Origin: Cryptomeria japonica
Lineage: Eukaryota > Streptophyta > Pinopsida > Cupressales > Cupressaceae
Direction: 5' to 3'
Assembly (NCBI RefSeq): GCF_030272615.1
Contig: NC_081414.1
Span: 953,001 to 1,017,000 of the forward strand
Length of the DNA stretch: 64,000 nt
A program made the translations under genes and the position numbers. Of this stretch, positions 47,876 through 60,695 are shown one piece after another. The notes under the pieces were generated by a model. It saw only the letters and a list, made by a program, of their open reading frames with translations, searched no databases and was not told where the DNA came from. Numbering within the stretch: position 1 is the stretch's first letter; the number at the start of each line of letters is the position of its first letter.

Positions 47876-49370
47876 GGGTATGTGCACCAAGTTGTAGTAC
47901 CAAAAGGGGGTCTTAAGATGCCATTTTTTTCTGAAATCAACAAAATCTGAACTTCAAAGACAAATTGAAGATAGTTACACTCCAAATTTGAAGATGGAAC
48001 AAGAACAAGAGTCAGAGTGCTTCGAGTCTACTTTCTAAAATACTAATTTTTTTTGAAATTGGTGGAGCTTAAGGGCTTCAAAAAGGGGGCCACAAAAAGT
48101 GGTCCTGTTTTTATGCAAAAAACATAACATAGCGTATGTTGTGGCCCCCCTATAATGTTAACTTTTTTTTTGAGTTTTTAAAATCACTTCAGTGAGAAAC
48201 TAGCTATCACCTTGTAGTTTATGCCAGATTTTTCGGCTAATTTTTTGATGAGTATATGATTTTTTACTAATTTTCGAAGTGGACACATCCCGAAAAACAG
48301 AAATTTGAGAGTGCTCCCCCCTGAAATCATTGATAACTAATCAAAAATCAAAACTATTTTTTAAAAAATTATGTAGAATGGAGTCTAGTTTCTAAAAATG
48401 TAAGTTTCTTCAAAATCCGATGAACGTGTAAAAAACTATACCCAAAATAGTGCATGTTGGTTTTTGACAAAAAATGGACACACTAACAAAAGAAATTATA
48501 GATAAAATCCTTAAGGAAATCAAAATGTGAAAAGAATTACATGCTTGGATAGCTAAGAGAGAGATCGAGGTCTCTATGGTGTTTATTTTAAGTTTTATTG
48601 TAACACGTTTAAACTTGATGGAGAGCACGACCAAAAATATATGAATTTTTTCTAATCTTCTGTTAAAAACATGTCTCAGGCATGAAATGGTCACCCAATC
48701 TTTGGGTTGGATGCCCAAGTACAATCCAACCCAAAGGGTTGGTGGTTTCCAATGTAGGCAATTTGGTGAGCGCCAAATATGGTGCTCGCCAAATGAAAAA
48801 AATTGACTTTTCCCATTTGGCGCACGCCAAATTGGGTTGGATGCCCAAGTACAATCCAACCCAAAGGGTTGGTGGTTTCCAATGTAGGCAATTTGGTGAG
48901 CGCCAAATATGGCGCTCGCCAAATGAAAAAAATTGACTTTTCCCATTTGGCGCGCGCCAAATTTGGTGTGCGCCAAATGAGAAAAGTCAACTTTTTTCAT
49001 TTGGCTAGCACCAGATTTGGCGTGCGCCAAATGAGAAAAGTCAACTTTTTTAATTTGGCTAGCACCAAATGTCCTGCATTGTCCAATTTGAAGGTTTTGT
49101 GATGCAAATTTTTCAACTTGGGCACAAGTTATACCCATCCTGAGAGGAGAATATATACATGAAATATAACATTTAAGTATAAGTCAGTTTAAGTTATATT
49201 TCATGTATATATTAGCAGGATGTTTGAGAGTGGTTTCAACTCTATAGGAGTTATAATGTAGATTCTATTTTTTATAGGATCATATTGAATTTCATACTTA
49301 GTCGAATTTCAGTAATCAACATGCTCCTATTAGCATTCTTTAGATTTGTATCTCACTATCTTTATGTTCC
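47876..49370. repeat. Element J left inverted arm
   Basis: Matches the reverse complement of 58081-58619 at its outer 36 bp and again from about 48700 to 49340. About 750 bp (47915-48665) have no partner on the right. It contains a tandem duplication of about 130 bp (48704-48833 and 48834-48959), a GGGTTGGAT...ATCCAACCC hairpin in each copy, and many TTTGGCG...CGCCAAA boxes. Confidence 0.85.
48755..49065. repeat. Cluster of palindromic E2F-like boxes in left arm
   Basis: TTTGGCGC or its complement GCGCCAAA occurs at about 48772, 48821, 48900, 48943, 48952, 48971 and 49025, often as pairs forming palindromes such as TTTGGCGCGCGCCAAA (48943-48958). TTTGGCGC matches the E2F consensus TTTSSCGC. 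Related decayed boxes (TTTGGTGTGCGCC) lie between. Confidence 0.8.
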
Positions 49371-50645
49371 CTAAACTCTACACCTATCTCTCTCCCTCTT
49401 TTGTCACTCTCACTTCTCTCTCCCCTCTCTACCTTTAATCTCTTCCTTGTACCTTAATATATATCGTTGACTCCCTTCCTCTCTCTTCTCTCTCACTCTC
49501 TTATTATTTCTCTCCCCTCCCACTCATTTCTCTTGTTCACTACCGATCCCTTCTATCCTCTCTCTCCCCATATCTAGGGCTCTCCTTCCCTCCCTATTCA
49601 CCTGACTACCTCTCCCTCCCTATATTATTACCCACCTCTCTCTCCCCCTCTATTTTTCTCACTTATATAATTGTCCACCGTCTAGTTCTCTCCCTCCCTC
49701 TCCACCTTTCTCTCCCTTTCCCTTGCCCCGATCTATTTATGAACACTCTCCGTCTCTTCTCTCTCTCCAAACGTAGATCCATCTCCTCATTCTCTAGGTA
49801 TATCACTCCCTCCATTTCTACCTCGTCATCTATCCCCTCTTACTCATCTATTTGTTCTTCTATCTCTTCTCTTCTCTCTCCCTTCCCTCTCTTGATCTCT
49901 CCATTCCTTTGTTCTCCTCTCCATTTATATCTCCTTCCCCAATTCTCTCATTATCTCTCTTCCTCTCTTATTCTCTATCTCCAGTATCTAGTTCATTAAC
50001 TCTGCAACCTTCCCTCTCTCCCCTGTCTAGGTTTCTCCCTCCCTTCCTCTCCACCTATCTACCTTTACATACAGGTCTTGTTACCCACCTCTCTTTATCC
50101 CCCTCTATCTATCTCACTCCTCTCTCACAATCTAGGTCTCTCACCTATCTATATGTCCCCTCTATAGTTCTCTCTCTCCCTCTCCATCTCTCTCTCCCTC
50201 CTCCTTAACCCTATCCCTTTATGAACTCCCTCCTCTTCTCTTCCTCCTCTAACCTCTTTATCTCTTCCTTCCATAGGTCTCTCACTTCATGTCTTCCTCT
50301 CCATCCATCCCCTCTTACTCCTCTCTTTTTTCTTCTATCTCTTATCTTCTCCCTCCCTCCCCTATCTAGGTATCTCTCTTCCTTTCTTCCCCTCTCCCTC
50401 TCTATCTCCCCATCCATACATACCCCACATATATCTTACTCCCCCACCTTTTCTATTCTCTCTTCCTCTTGTATTCTCTCTCTATATTTTATGTCATCAA
50501 CTTTCTCTCTCCCCTCTCTAGGTTTCTCACTTCCTTCTTCTCCACCTATATACCTCTACATCAAGTATCATTACTCACCTCTCTCTCACTCCCTCTATCT
50601 ATCTCAATCCTCTCTCTTGTCATCAAGGTCTCTCATCTCTCTTTC
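49371..50645 (+). repeat. Element J CT-rich low-complexity block
   Basis: Nearly continuous CTCTCTCCC/TCTATCTC-type pyrimidine sequence with scattered ATCTAGGTCTCTC phrases. Its reverse complement corresponds in type to 56576-58080. Open frames here are repeat artefacts. Confidence 0.9.
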
Positions 50646-53600
50646 CCCATATATTATGACCCCTAACGACATGTAATGGGTCATATGGTGTCCTAAGGGG
50701 TCATAGGACACCATATGACCCCTTAGGACACCATACGACCCATAACGACACTATATGGTGTCGTAAGGGGTCATAGCACACCATATGACCCCTTAGGATA
50801 CAATATGACCCCTAACGACACCTAAGGGGTCATATGGTGTCCTAAGGGGTCATAGGACACCATATGACCTCTTAAGTTACCATATGACCCATAATGACAC
50901 CATATGGTGTCCTAAGTAGTCAGGACACCATATGACCCCTTAGGACACCATACGACCCATAACGACACCATATAGTGTCGTAATGGGTCATAGGACACCA
51001 TATGACCCCTTAGTACACCATATGGTGTCGGTATGGCTCGTATGGTGTCCTATGATGCCTTAGGAAACTATATGACCCCCTAGTACACCATATGGTGCAA
51101 GTATGGTTCTATGGTGTCCTATGATCCCTTAAGACACCATATGACCCCTTGGGACACCATACGACCCATAATGACAACATAAGGTGTCCTAAGGGGTCAT
51201 ATTGTGTCCTAAGGGGTCATAACACACCATATGACCTGTTAGGACACAATATGATCCCTAATAACACCTAAGGGGTCATATGGTGTTCTAAGGGGTCATA
51301 GGACACCATATGACCCCTTAGGACACCATACGACCCATAACAACACCATATTGTCTCCTAAGGGGTCATATGGTGTCCTAAGGGGTCATAGGGCACCATA
51401 TGACCACTTAGGACAACATACGACCCATAACGACACCATATTGTATCCTAAGAGGTCATATGGTGTCCTAAGGGGTCATAGGACACAATATGACCCCTTA
51501 GGACACTATGATCCTTAACAACCCCTTACAGGGTCATAGGACACCATATGACCATTTATCACACCAAACAACTTATAATGACACCATATGGTGTCCTAAG
51601 GGGTCATAGAACACCATATGACCCCTTATCACACCATACAACCCATAACAACACCATATGGTGTCCTAAGTGGTCATATGGTGTCCTAAGGGTTCATAGG
51701 ACACTATATAACCCCTTAGGATACCATTGGACCCATAACGACACCAAGTGGTGTCCTAAGGGGTCACAAGACACCATATGACCCCTTAGGACATAATATG
51801 ACCCCTGACAACACCTAAGGAGTCATATGGTGCCCTAAGGGCCCACCATATGACCACTTAGGACATAATACAACCCATAATGATACCATATGATGTCCTC
51901 ATGGATTATATGGTGTCCTAAATGGTCATATGGTGTTTTATGACCCCTTAGAATACCACATGACCCCTAACAACACCATATGGTGTCCAAAGGGGTCATT
52001 GGTTTCCTAAGGGGTCATATGATGTCCTAAGAGGTCATATGGTGTTCTATGACCCCTTAGGACACCATATGATCCCACATAACACCATATGACCCCTAAT
52101 GACACCATATGGTGTCCTAAGGGGTCATATGGTGTCGTTAGAGGTTATATGGTGTCCTATGGGGTCAAATGGTGTTTTATAACCCCTTAGGACACCATAT
52201 GACCCCTAACAACACCAAATGGTGTCCTAAGGGGTCAAATGGTGTTCTATAACCCCTTACGATACCATATGACCCCTAACATCACCATATGGTGTCCTAA
52301 GGGGTCATATGATTTCCTAAGGGGTCATATGGTGTCCTAAGGGGTCATATGGTGTTATATGATTCTTAGGACACCATATGACCCCATACAACACCATATA
52401 ATCCCTAATGATAACATATGGTATCCTAAGGGGTCATATGGTGTTCTATGACCCCTTAGGACACCACATGACCCCTAATGACAACATATGGTGTCCTAAG
52501 GGGTCATATAGTGTTATATGACCCCTTGGGACACTATATGAGCCCTAAAGACACCATATGACCCCTAAAAAACACCATATGGTGTCCTAAGGGGTCATAT
52601 GGTGATCTATATCCCCTTAGGACACCATATGACCCCTTACGATACCATATAACCCCTCACAACACCATATGGTGTCCTAAGGGGTCATATGGTGTCCTAA
52701 GGGGTCATAGAACACCATATAACTCCTTTGGAGACCATATTACCCCTAATGACATCACATGACCCCTTAGGACAACATATGGTGTTATTAAGGGTCATAT
52801 GGTGTCCTAAGGGGCCATAGAACATAATATGACCCCTAACGACACCATATGACCCCTTAGGACACCATATTACCCCTAATGACACCATATGGTGTCGTTA
52901 GGGGTCATATGGTGTCATAAGGGGTCATATGGTGTCCTAATGGGTCATAGAATATTATATGACCCCTAACGACACCATATTATATCATGAGGGGTCATAT
53001 GGTGTCACAAGTGGTCATGTAATGTACTAGGATGTTAAAAGAGGTCATATGGTATCCTAGGGGGTCATAGAACACCATATGACCCCTTAGGACACCATAT
53101 AGTGTCGTAAGGAGTCATATGGTGTCCTAAGGGGTCATATGGTGTCGTTAGGGATCATATAGTGTCTTAAGGGGTCATATGATATTCTATGACCCATTAG
53201 GACACCATATGAACCCCTAGGACACCATATGACCCCTAATGACACCATATGGTGTCGTTAGGGGTCATATGGTGTCCTAAGGGGTCATATGGTGTCATAA
53301 GGGGTCATATGGTGTTCCATGACCCCTTAGGACACCATATGACCCCTAAGACCACTATATAGTGTCCTAAGGGGTCATATGGTGTCGTTAGGGGTAATAT
53401 GTTGTCATTAGGGGTTGTATTGTGTCCTAAGGGGTCATATGGTGTTCTATGACCCCTTAGGACACCATATGACCCCTAACAACACCATATGGTGTCCTAA
53501 TGTGTCATATGGCATCCTTAGGGGTCATATGGTGTCCTTAGGGGTCATATGGTGATCTATGACCCCTTAAGACACCATATGACCCCTTAGGACATGTCAT

Positions 53601-56034
53601 ATGGTGTTGTTAGGGGTCATATGGTTTCATTAGGGGTTGTATTTATGTCCTAAGGGGTCATATGGTGTCCTTACGGGTCATATGGTGTCCTTATGGGTCA
53701 TATGGTGTTCTATGACCCCTTAGAACATGTCATATGGTGTCGTTAGTGGTCATATGGTATCCTAAGGGGTCATATGGTATTCTATGACCCATTAGGATAC
53801 CATATGACCCCTAACAAAACCATATGGTGTTGTTAAGGGTCATATGGTGTTCTAAGGGATCATACGTTGTCCTAAGGAGTTATATGATGTTTTATGACCC
53901 CTTAGGACACCATCTGACCCCTTAGGACACTATATGGTGTCCTAAGGGGTCATATGGTGTTGTTAGGGGTCATATGGTGTCCTAAGGGGTCATTTGATGT
54001 CGTTAGGGGTCATATATTGTCCTAAGGAGTCATATGGTGCTCTATGACCCCTTAGGACACCATATGACCCCTTACAATACCATATAACCCCTCACGACAC
54101 CATATGGTGTCCTAAGGGGTCATAGAACACCATATGACTCCTTAGGAGACCATATTACCCCTAATGACATCACATGACCCCTTAGAACACCATATGGTGT
54201 CCTAATGGGTCATAGAATATCATATGACCCCTTAAGACACTATATGATCCCTAACGACACCATATGACCCTTTAGGACACCATATGACCCCTAATGACAC
54301 CATATTGTGCCTTGAGGGGTCATATGGTGTCACAAGTGGTCATGTCATGTACTAGGATGTTAAAAGGGGTCACATGGTTTCCTAGGGGGTCATAGAACAC
54401 CATATGACCCCTTAGGACACCATATAATGTTGTAAGGGGTCATATGGTGTCCTAAGAGGTCATATGGTGTCATTAGGGGTCATATGGTGTCCTAAGCAGT
54501 AATATGGTATTTTATAACCCACTAGGATGCCATATAAGCCCTTAGGATACCATATGGCCCCTAACGACACCATATGGTGTCATAAGGGGTCATATGGTGT
54601 TCTATGACCCCTTAGGACACCATATGACCCCTAAGACCACCATATAGTGTCCTAAGGGGTCATAAGGTATTTTTAGGGGTCATATGGTGTCATTAGGGGT
54701 CATATTGTGTCCTAAGGGGTCATATGGTGTTCTATGACCCCTTAGGACACCATATGACCCCTAACGACACAATATGGTGTCCTAAGGGGTCATATGGTGT
54801 CCTTAAGGGTCATATGGTGTTCTATGACCCCTTAAGACACCATATGACCCATTAGAACATGTCATATGGTGTCGTTAGGGGTCATAGGGTGTCGTAAGGG
54901 GTCATATGGTATTCTATGACCCATTAGGACACCATATGACCCCTAACGACACCATATGGTGTTGTTAAGGGTCATATGGTGTCCTAAAGGATCATACGGT
55001 GTCCTAAGGGGTTATATGATGTTCTATGACCCCTTAGGACACCATATGACCCCTTAGGACACCATCTGATCCCTTAGGGCACCATCTGACCCCTTAGGGC
55101 ACCATCTGACCCCTTAGGACACCATACGACCCCTAAGGACACTATATGGTGTCCTAAGGGGTCATATGGTGTTGTTAGGGGTAATATGGTGTCCTAAGGG
55201 GTCATATGGTGTTCTATGACCCCTTAGGACACCATATGACCCCTAAAGACACCATATGGTGTCTTAAGGGGTCATATGATGTTGTTAGGGGTCATATGGT
55301 GTCCTAAGGAGTCACCATATGGTGTCGTGAGGGTTCATATGGTGTCGTATGGGGTCATATGGTGTCCTAAGGGGACATAGAACACCATATGGTGTTTTTA
55401 GGGGTCATATGGTATTTTGAGGGCTCATATGGAATCCCAAGGGGTCATAGAATACCATATGACCACTTAGGACACCATATGTTGTCATTAGGGGTCATAT
55501 GGTATCCCAAGGGTCATAGAACACCATATGACCCCTTAAGACACCATATGGTGTTGTTAGGGATTATATGGTGTTGTATGGGGTCATATGGTGTCCTAAG
55601 GGGTCATAGAGTACCATATAACCCCTTAGGACACCACATGGTGATGTTAGGGGTCATATGGTGTTCTAAGGGGTCATGAATGTCATATGACCCCTTAGGA
55701 CACTATATGACCCCTTATGAAACCATATGACATGTCCTAAGGGGTCATAAAACACCATATAACCCCTAAGGACACCATATGACCCCTTAGGACACCATAT
55801 GGTGTTGTTAGGGGTCATATGGTGTCCTATGGGGTCATAGAACACCATATGACCCCTTACGACACAATATGACCCCTAACGACACCATATGACCCCTCAA
55901 GACACCATATGGTGGTCTTAGAGGTCATATGGTGTCCTAAGGGGTCATATGGTGTTGTTAGGGATCATTTGGGGTCCTAAAGGGCCACACATGTGTTAGA
56001 ACACCATATGACCCCTTAGGACCCCATATGACTC
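50646..56034. repeat. Element J central array of palindromic 20-bp units
   Basis: About 5.4 kb made of CATATGGTGTCCTAAGGGGT and its reverse complement, in mixed order, with substitutions such as GTCGTTAGGGGT. Unit junctions create palindromes (ACACCATATGGTGT, CCTAAGG). At 20 bp per unit this is roughly 270 units. A second small block lies at 56371-56575. No protein or RNA gene is visible. Confidence 0.95.
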
Positions 56035-56370
56035 CCTCTCTTCTCTCTCTTTCTCCTCTCTCTCCCTTGTCCAGGTCTCTCCTATGTAATCTCTCTTTCT
56101 CTCTCTCACCTTCCCTCCTTATCACCATATCTATCCTTACCTCCCTCCATCTCTATTTGTTCTCTTTACCACTACCTCTCCCTCCCAACTTCTCTCTCCA
56201 TCCTTATGTTTCTCCTTCCCTCCATCTCTACCTCTCTACCACTCTTTCTTTGTATCATTACCCACCTCTCTCTCCCCCTCTATCTCCCTCACCTCTATCT
56301 TTCCACCCTTTTTCTCTCACCTCTCTCTTCCTAAGCTCTAGATCTCTCTCCTCTTTGTATCATTACCCAC
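56035..56370 (+). repeat. Element J CT-rich island inside the array
   Basis: CTCTCTCC-type block of the same kind as 49371-50645, flanked by array units on both sides, so the array was split or extended after the CT block arose. Confidence 0.85.
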
Positions 56371-56575
56371 CATACATGTGTTAGAACACCATATGACCCC
56401 TCAGGACACCATATGACCCCTTAAGACATCACATTGTCCTAAGGGGTCATATGGTGTCTTAAGTGGTCATGTCATGTACTAGGAGGTTAAAAGGGGTCAT
56501 ATGGTATCTTGAAGGGTTATATCATGTCCTAAGGGGTCATATGGTGTCATTAGGGGTCATATGGGATCCTAAGGG

Positions 56576-57628
56576 GAGGGAGATGTGATGACCTAGAGAG
56601 GGGAGGGAGAGGGAAGAGGAGAGAGGGAAGAATAAAGAGAAAGAGAGAGATAAGAATAGAGGGAGAGATGGGTAGGGAGTGATTGAGAAAGAGAGAGGGA
56701 AGAGGTAGATAGGTAAGGGAGAGAGAGAGAGAGAATAAAATAAGATATATAAGTTTACAAAGAGAGAAAGAGGGGTAAGCAGGTGGAGAGGAAAGAATTA
56801 GAGACGAGAGAGATATAGAGGTGAGAGATCTAGAGGCTAGGAAGAGAGAGGTGAGAGACCAAGGGTGGAAAGATAGAGGTGAGGGAGATAGAGGGAGAGA
56901 GAGAGGTGGGTAATGATACAAAGAAGGAGTGGTAGAGAGGTAAAGATGGAGGGAAGGAGAAAAATATGTATGGAGAGAGAGGTTGGGAGGGGTAGGTAGT
57001 GATGAAGAGAACAAAGAGAGAGTGGAGAGAAGAAATAGGAGGAGAAGAGAGATGGAAGGAGGGAAGGATAGATATGGAGATAAGGAGGGAAGGTGAGAGA
57101 GAGGGAGAGAGTATAGGAGAGGCCTAGAGAGGGGAGGGAGAGAGAGAGAACAAATAAAGAGAAGAGAGGGAGAGTAATAGGTATAGAGTTTATGGGAGAT
57201 AAAGAGGTGATGAGAGAGATAAGCGAAGGAGAGAGTTCATAAAGGGAGATGGGTGAGATGCGATGGAGAGAGAGAGGTGGAGAGGAAGGGAGAGAACTAG
57301 AGAGGGGATAGACAAAGAGATGAGATATGTAGAGGGTGAGAGAGGTTAAATACCTAGATGGGAGAGAGAGGGGAGAGATAGATGGAGGGGCATAGAGATA
57401 GGTGCCTAATGAGACATAGATGTAGAGATATAGAGGTGGAGAGGTGGAGAGAGAATGAGGGAGAAACCTAGAAATTTTTGAGAGGGAGGGAGTGAAAGTA
57501 GGAGGGAGAGATGATGACCTAGACAATGGAGAGAGGGAATAGATAAAAGAGCAAAGAGATGAGTAAGAGGGAAAAGATGGAGAGGTAGACATGGAGGGAG
57601 TCAAAGACATAGGGAACAAGGAGATAGA

Positions 57629-57725
<97 letters not shown>

Positions 57726-58080
57726 ATAAATTGATAGGGGTAAGGGGGAGGGAGAGAAAGGTGGAGATAGAAGGAGAGAACTAGAGGGTGGACAATTAGA
57801 TAGGTGAGAAACCTAAAGGAGGAGAGAGAGGTGGGTAATAATATAAGGAGGGAGGGAGGGTGAGACCTAGATATGGGGAGAGAGAGGATAGAAGGGATAG
57901 GCATTAACCAAGAGAATGGACAAGGAGGGGAAAATAATATTAAGAGAATGACAGAGAAGAAGAGAAAGGGAAGGAGTCAAGGATAGAAATGTGATTAAGG
58001 AAGAAAGGTAGAGAGGGTGGGATATACCTAGAGAGTAGAGAGAAAAGTGAGAGAGATAAGAGCGGGAGAGAGATATAGAG
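56576..58080 (-). repeat. Element J GA-rich low-complexity block
   Basis: GAGAGAGGGAG-type purine sequence, the complement in type of the CT block on the other side of the array, with matching phrases such as GAGACCTAGA. It contains the (GT)n(GA)n microsatellite at 57632-57722. Long open frames on the minus strand are Ser/Leu/Pro repeat artefacts. Confidence 0.9.
57632..57722 (+). repeat. Compound microsatellite (GT)n(GA)n
   Basis: About 15 GT units followed by about 30 GA units without interruption, so it is likely to vary in length. Confidence 0.97.
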
Positions 58081-58619
58081 ATAAAAAATGCTAATAGGAG
58101 CATGTTGATTATTGAAATTTGAATAAGTCTGAAATTTTATATGATCCTCTAAAAACTAGAATCTACATTATAACTCCTATAGAGCTGAAACCACTCTCAA
58201 ACATCCTGCCAATATATACATGACTTATACTTAAATGTTATATTTCATGTATATATTCTCATGCCGAGTGGGTATAACTTGTGCCCAAGATGAATTCCCA
58301 AAATGAAAAATTGGATAATGCAGAGCATTTGGCGTGCACCAAATTTGGCACTTGCCAAATGCAAAAAATTGACTTTTCACATTTGGCGAGCGCCAAATGT
58401 GGCGCACGCCAAACGTGAAAATTCAAAATTTTGAATTTGGCAAGCGCCATATTTGGCGCTCGCCAAATAGTTTGCATTGGAAAATACCAACCCTTTGGGT
58501 TGGATTTTCCTTGGGCATCCAACCCAAAGGTTTGGACGACCTTTTCACGTCAATGACGCGTTTTTATGAAAAGATAAAAAGTGGCACCTTTTTGGTACCA
58601 CAACTTGGTGCACATACCC
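58081..58619. repeat. Element J right inverted arm
   Basis: Reverse complement of parts of 47876-49370. It includes palindromic TTTGGCG...CGCCAAA boxes (58328-58470), the GGGTTGGAT/ATCCAACCC hairpin (58495-58530) and the outer end GGTGCACATACCC. Confidence 0.88.
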
Positions 58620-60695
58620 TCCAAGTGTTTAGGTCTTCTGCATGGGCCCACATTCCAGTAGAGAAACACAAGGCTATGGATCTGCATAGAAATCCTTGCA
58701 TATTTGTTGAGTATCCAGATGGTGTTAAAGGCTACAAGCTTCTCCATTCTACCACACATGAGATTTTCATTGAGAGGAGTGTTCATTTTGAGGAGGATAC
58801 TTCCAGTTATTCTTCTACCACTTCTCCATCTTTCATTCCTATGGAGACATTGCAACTTCATGATGAAAGTTCTTCTGAGGATTTTAATCCTCCTGATCCT
58901 TCTGAGGATTCTTCTTCCTCCACTTCAGATGATGATGGCGAGAATTCATCTTCCTCTTCTCTTAGTCATCCTTCAGAGGGTGATGATTCTCCTCTAGATT
59001 CTCCTCATTCTCTAGCTACTGGGCCTCTTTGGTCTTGTCATACATTGGAGTCAGCAGGTGATTGGGCTGGTGATCCTTCAGATGAGAGAAGAACAAGGTC
59101 ACAATTTGAGCATGCTCCACATCTCTTCTTTGCTACAGCTTCTGATCCACAGACCTTTCGGGAAGCTTCAGGTGTCCCCGAGTGGGATGTAGCTATGCAG
59201 GAGGAGTTCAATTCCTTGGAGAGGAACCATACTTGGGATTTAGACCCTCTTCTTAAGGGAAGGAAACATTTTCGGTGCAAATGGATCTACCGAACAAAAT
59301 TTGCTACATATGGGTTAGTTGATAAGTATAAGGCTCACCTGGTTGCCAAAGGATTCTCCCAAGTTGTTGGGATTGACTACTCTAAGACTTTTGCACCAGT
59401 TGCTAAGATGAATTCCATCCGACTTGTCCTTGGTATTGTTGCAGCCCATCGTTGGGAAGTTCATCACATGGATGTGAAGAGTTCTCTTCTTCATGGTGAC
59501 CTTCAAGGGGAGATATATATGGAGCAACCACATGGGTTCATCCAGGATCCTTCACTTGTTTGTCGCCTTTAGAAGTCTCTATGGCCTTAAACAGGCCCCT
59601 CGTTCCTCGTATGCCAAGATGGACTCCTTCCTTCTGTCAGTTGGGTTCACTCGGTACCATTTTGATCCAAATGTCTATATTTTGCAGCAGGATGATACTC
59701 TCACCTTCCTTGTTCTCTATGTTGATGACTTGTTGATCATTGGGAGTCACTCATCCCGTATCAAGGCAGTCAAAACTGCCCTTCATGATTGCTTCTTGAT
59801 GTCTGACTTAGGCCTACTCCACTACTTCTTAGGGATTAAGATCACTCAATCACCTTCTAGTATCTTCATTGGACAACCTAAGTATGCTCTTGATATGCTC
59901 TCGATATTTTGCATGGCTGATTGTAAGCCCACATCGACTCCATTTCTGTTAGGAGTCAAACTTGAGGCTTCTTGTTCTTCACCCTTGGCGGATGCTACCT
60001 TGTATCATCAATTAGTTGGAAGCCTCATATATTTTACTCACACGAGGCCTGATATTTCATATGCAGTGGGCATGGTCTCCAGGTTCCTGCAGGAGCCACA
60101 TGAGCTGCATTGGAAAGCAGCGAAGTGGATTCTTCACTATGTATAGGGTACTCATAGTTATGGGATTTATTATACAGTGGGCGTAGATATTGACTTGGTG
60201 AGATATAAAAATTTAGATTGGGTAGGTGATTCTCAGGATCACAAGTCCACTTCAGGGTATTGCTTCTCTCTTGGTTCTAGTCCAGTTTCTTTGTCGAGCA
60301 AGAAACAATCTGCTATTGCTCTTTCATCTACTGAGGCTGAGTATCGAGGAACAGTTAATGCTACTACTGAGGCCATTTGGCTTCAGAACATTCTCACTGA
60401 GTTTGGCATTTCCTTTTGAAATCCTACAGTCATATTTTGTGACAACCAGAGTGCTATTCAAATTTCTCGCAATCCAGTCCATCATCAACGGACCAAGCAC
60501 ATTGAGATTCACATGCACTATATTCGAGAGCTGATTCATGAGCAGGTTCTTGATCTTCAGTACTGTCTGACATCATATCAAACTGCAGACATCTTCACCA
60601 AATACTTCACTGAAAGCAAGTTCATTCATTTGAGATCTTTTCTTAGGGTGCGACAGGTGTTCTCTTTTGTTGGGGGGGGGGGGGGTGCTTCTTAG
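58620..60695 (+). pseudogene. Element D integrase C-terminus, reverse transcriptase and RNase H
   Basis: Coding resumes with LQVFRSSAWAHIPVEKHKAM. A long Ser/Asp-rich acidic linker follows (58795-59010). RT has WIYRTKFATYG, FAPVAKMNSIRLVL and MDVKSSLLHGDLQGEIYMEQ (59468-59527). A one- or two-base frameshift near 59565 precedes [10 protein letters not shown], and the catalytic YVDDLLIIG is at about 59719-59745. RNase H has LDWVGDSQDHKSTSGY (60213-60260), SSTEAEYRG and FCDNQSAIQISRNP (60430-60475). The end is QTADIFTKYFTESKF, with a Gly-rich tail from a G-run. Stops are at 60145 and 60417. This is close to the full length expected of copia pol. Confidence 0.9.

Larger units (their letters stand above)
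47876..58619. mobile_element. Element J: giant foldback element with central palindromic array
   Basis: A 10.7-kb insertion in D integrase with inverted termini GGGTATGTGCACCAAGTTGT and a 4-bp target duplication TCCA (47872-47875, 58620-58623). Removing it restores the D reading frame. The plan is mirror-like: left arm 47876-49370, CT-rich 49371-50645, palindromic array 50646-56034, a CT-rich island and a short array, GA-rich 56576-58080, right arm 58081-58619. No transposase is encoded, so any movement would need proteins supplied in trans. Confidence 0.88.

Noticed and set aside
48663-49138. Frames with repeated GARQMKKVDFSHLA-like peptides
   Set aside because: They follow the duplicated arm sequence and palindromic boxes of foldback J on both strands; not a protein family.
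49739-50676. Long Ser/Leu/Pro-rich open frames on the plus strand
   Set aside because: Artefacts of the CT-rich low-complexity block.
51548-55848. Open frames with repeated YGVLRGH or MVLLGVIWCPKGS-like peptides
   Set aside because: They are translations of the 20-bp palindromic array; the frame changes with orientation and no start or domain is conserved.
50646-56034. CRISPR-like look of short regular repeats
   Set aside because: Units abut in both orientations with no unique spacers and no cas genes; the window is plant nuclear DNA.
56550-58103. Minus-strand frames up to 355 codons, Ser/Leu/Pro/Thr-rich
   Set aside because: Artefacts of GA-rich sequence and the (GT)n(GA)n microsatellite, which translates as dipeptide runs.
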